6,165 nt of DNA, from positions 1 to 6,165 of the forward strand of contig DAOUWQ010000096.1 in assembly GCA_030667035.1 (NCBI GenBank), read 5' to 3'. Below, piece by piece: positions 5,279 through 6,165 of this stretch. Both the position numbers and the translations under genes were made by a program. Numbering within the stretch: position 1 is the first letter of the stretch; every line of letters begins with the position of its first letter. Below the pieces are notes generated by a model. The model saw only the letters and a list, made by a program, of their open reading frames with translations, searched no databases and had not been told where the DNA came from. The stretch is from Candidatus Heimdallarchaeota archaeon (GTDB lineage: Archaea; Asgardarchaeota; Heimdallarchaeia; JABLTI01).

Positions 5279-6165
5279 CTATTGAATAACATCTCTTCTT
5301 CTTTTTGTAAAGAATGATCTGTAGATTTCAGGTGATTCATCAAAAACTTCCTCAGCAATATAATTAATTATTCGCTGTCCCAAATCTTGTTTCATATGAG
5401 CGCGGTTATGAGTTATATAAGCTGGAGTAATGAATCCACTTCCATCGTGATAGGTTACAAGTGCTTTCTGAATATCTTTTAAAAATTCCTTCTGGGGAAT
5501 CAGTGAATCAATTCGAATAGGAAGACCGCTTTCTTTTAGGATAAAATAGCTCAAATAAAATGATTGAATTTTCTTTTCTTGAAAAACTTCAGAAGCTTTC
5601 CAGATTTTCTTTCGGAGGTCACTTATTGTGGGTGTAAATTCAATTGGTTTAGTAAATCCTGTTCTGCCATTAGCAATAACACTTACAAGAGTGACATCGT
5701 TAAAAGGGAGTTTTTTCTTTTGAGCAAATAGATGCTTGCCAAGAATATCTGCTCGAGAGTCTTTCGAAACACCAACTAAAATTACCTCTTTTTCTATACA
5801 CTTGGTTATCAATTTGTAGGCTGACTGGATAAACTCTTGGTACAGACTAAGAAATTTATCGATATAGCTTCCTTCTTCTATAGAGCTAATATCCTCAATT
5901 GAGAATCTTAAACTGTGGGGTATTCCTTTGTAAGCAAAATTGGTTATCGAACCATCTAAAAATAAAATATCTGGTTTTTGTTCCATTAATTGTAGCGCTA
6001 CTTTAACCTCGAGTAAATCTCTAAAAAGTGCCCCATAATTTCTGGAATCATCTTCCATAGTTAGAATTTCAACATCATTTTCTTCAAACCAAATAGGATC
6101 TTTCCCTTGTTCAAAAATAGCTCCAGCAGCTCTAGCAGGCATTACGGTAATACCAATGAAATCTT
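5279..6165 (-). CDS. nurA: NurA-domain 5'-3' nuclease, 5' end outside the window
   Basis: The frame is open to the right edge. Seven residues (DFIGITV) precede the first visible Met, so that Met (6142-6140) is probably internal; 294 residues are visible. NurA is a manganese-dependent nuclease that works with the HerA translocase and Mre11-Rad50 to resect double-strand breaks in archaea. Family features, counted from the first visible residue: hydrophobic strand ending LDGS (69-72, Asp70), preceded by a likely metal-ligand Glu52; VGVSKDSR (130-137); GRTG (166-169); FYLSYF (202-207) followed by PIRID; and the C-terminal ITPAYITHNRAH (245-256) with Tyr249 and His256 in the region where the family has catalytic Tyr and His. 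The first DGS motif, which carries another metal-binding Asp, would be just beyond the edge. It stops with TAG, 82 bases before the GTPase gene. No herA, mre11 or rad50 is in the window. Confidence 0.85.
   Translation of the reverse strand, partial: DFIGITVMPARAAGAIFEQGKDPIWFEENDVEILTMEDDSRNYGALFRDLLEVKVALQLMEQKPDILFLDGSITNFAYKGIPHSLRFSIEDISSIEEGSYIDKFLSLYQEFIQSAYKLITKCIEKEVILVGVSKDSRADILGKHLFAQKKKLPFNDVTLVSVIANGRTGFTKPIEFTPTISDLRKKIWKASEVFQEKKIQSFYLSYFILKESGLPIRIDSLIPQKEFLKDIQKALVTYHDGSGFITPAYITHNRAHMKQDLGQRIINYIAEEVFDESPEIYRSFFTKRRRDVIQ

Overview
The window is AT-rich (roughly one third G+C by eye) and archaeal. It carries a family-B DNA polymerase with a C-terminal PCNA-binding box, a NurA-type nuclease, and candidate BRE/TATA promoter elements next to GGTG-type Shine-Dalgarno sites. 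A small Ras-superfamily GTPase of Arf type between two DNA-metabolism genes points to an Asgard archaeon (Loki-/Heimdall-like). That placement is an inference from gene content, not from a marker gene.

Left part (1-1397): a minus-strand gene runs off the left edge, and only its soluble N-terminus and the start of a membrane helix are visible. It diverges from a plus-strand HAD-superfamily phosphatase (317-994). After a 145-base gap comes a 53-codon single-pass membrane protein (1140-1301), with a good ribosome-binding site and a textbook hairpin-plus-T-run terminator overlapping its end. A T-rich convergent spacer (1302-1397) separates it from the minus-strand cluster.

Right part (1398-6165, all minus strand): in transcription order, a nurA-like nuclease gene (5' end cut by the right edge), an Arf-like GTPase with an extra cysteine-rich C-terminal domain, and DNA polymerase B. 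The gaps are 82 and about 37 bases. The nuclease-to-GTPase gap holds a good BRE/TATA match placed for a leaderless transcript starting at the GTPase ATG, so the GTPase and polymerase may be transcribed separately from nurA or in addition to it.

The most interesting element is this cluster: a signalling-type GTPase with a likely metal-binding module between a repair nuclease and a replicative-type polymerase. This suggests, without proving it, a GTPase role linked to replication or repair. No gene-free stretch exceeds 300 bases. No tRNA, rRNA, CRISPR array, insertion sequence or long repeat was seen.
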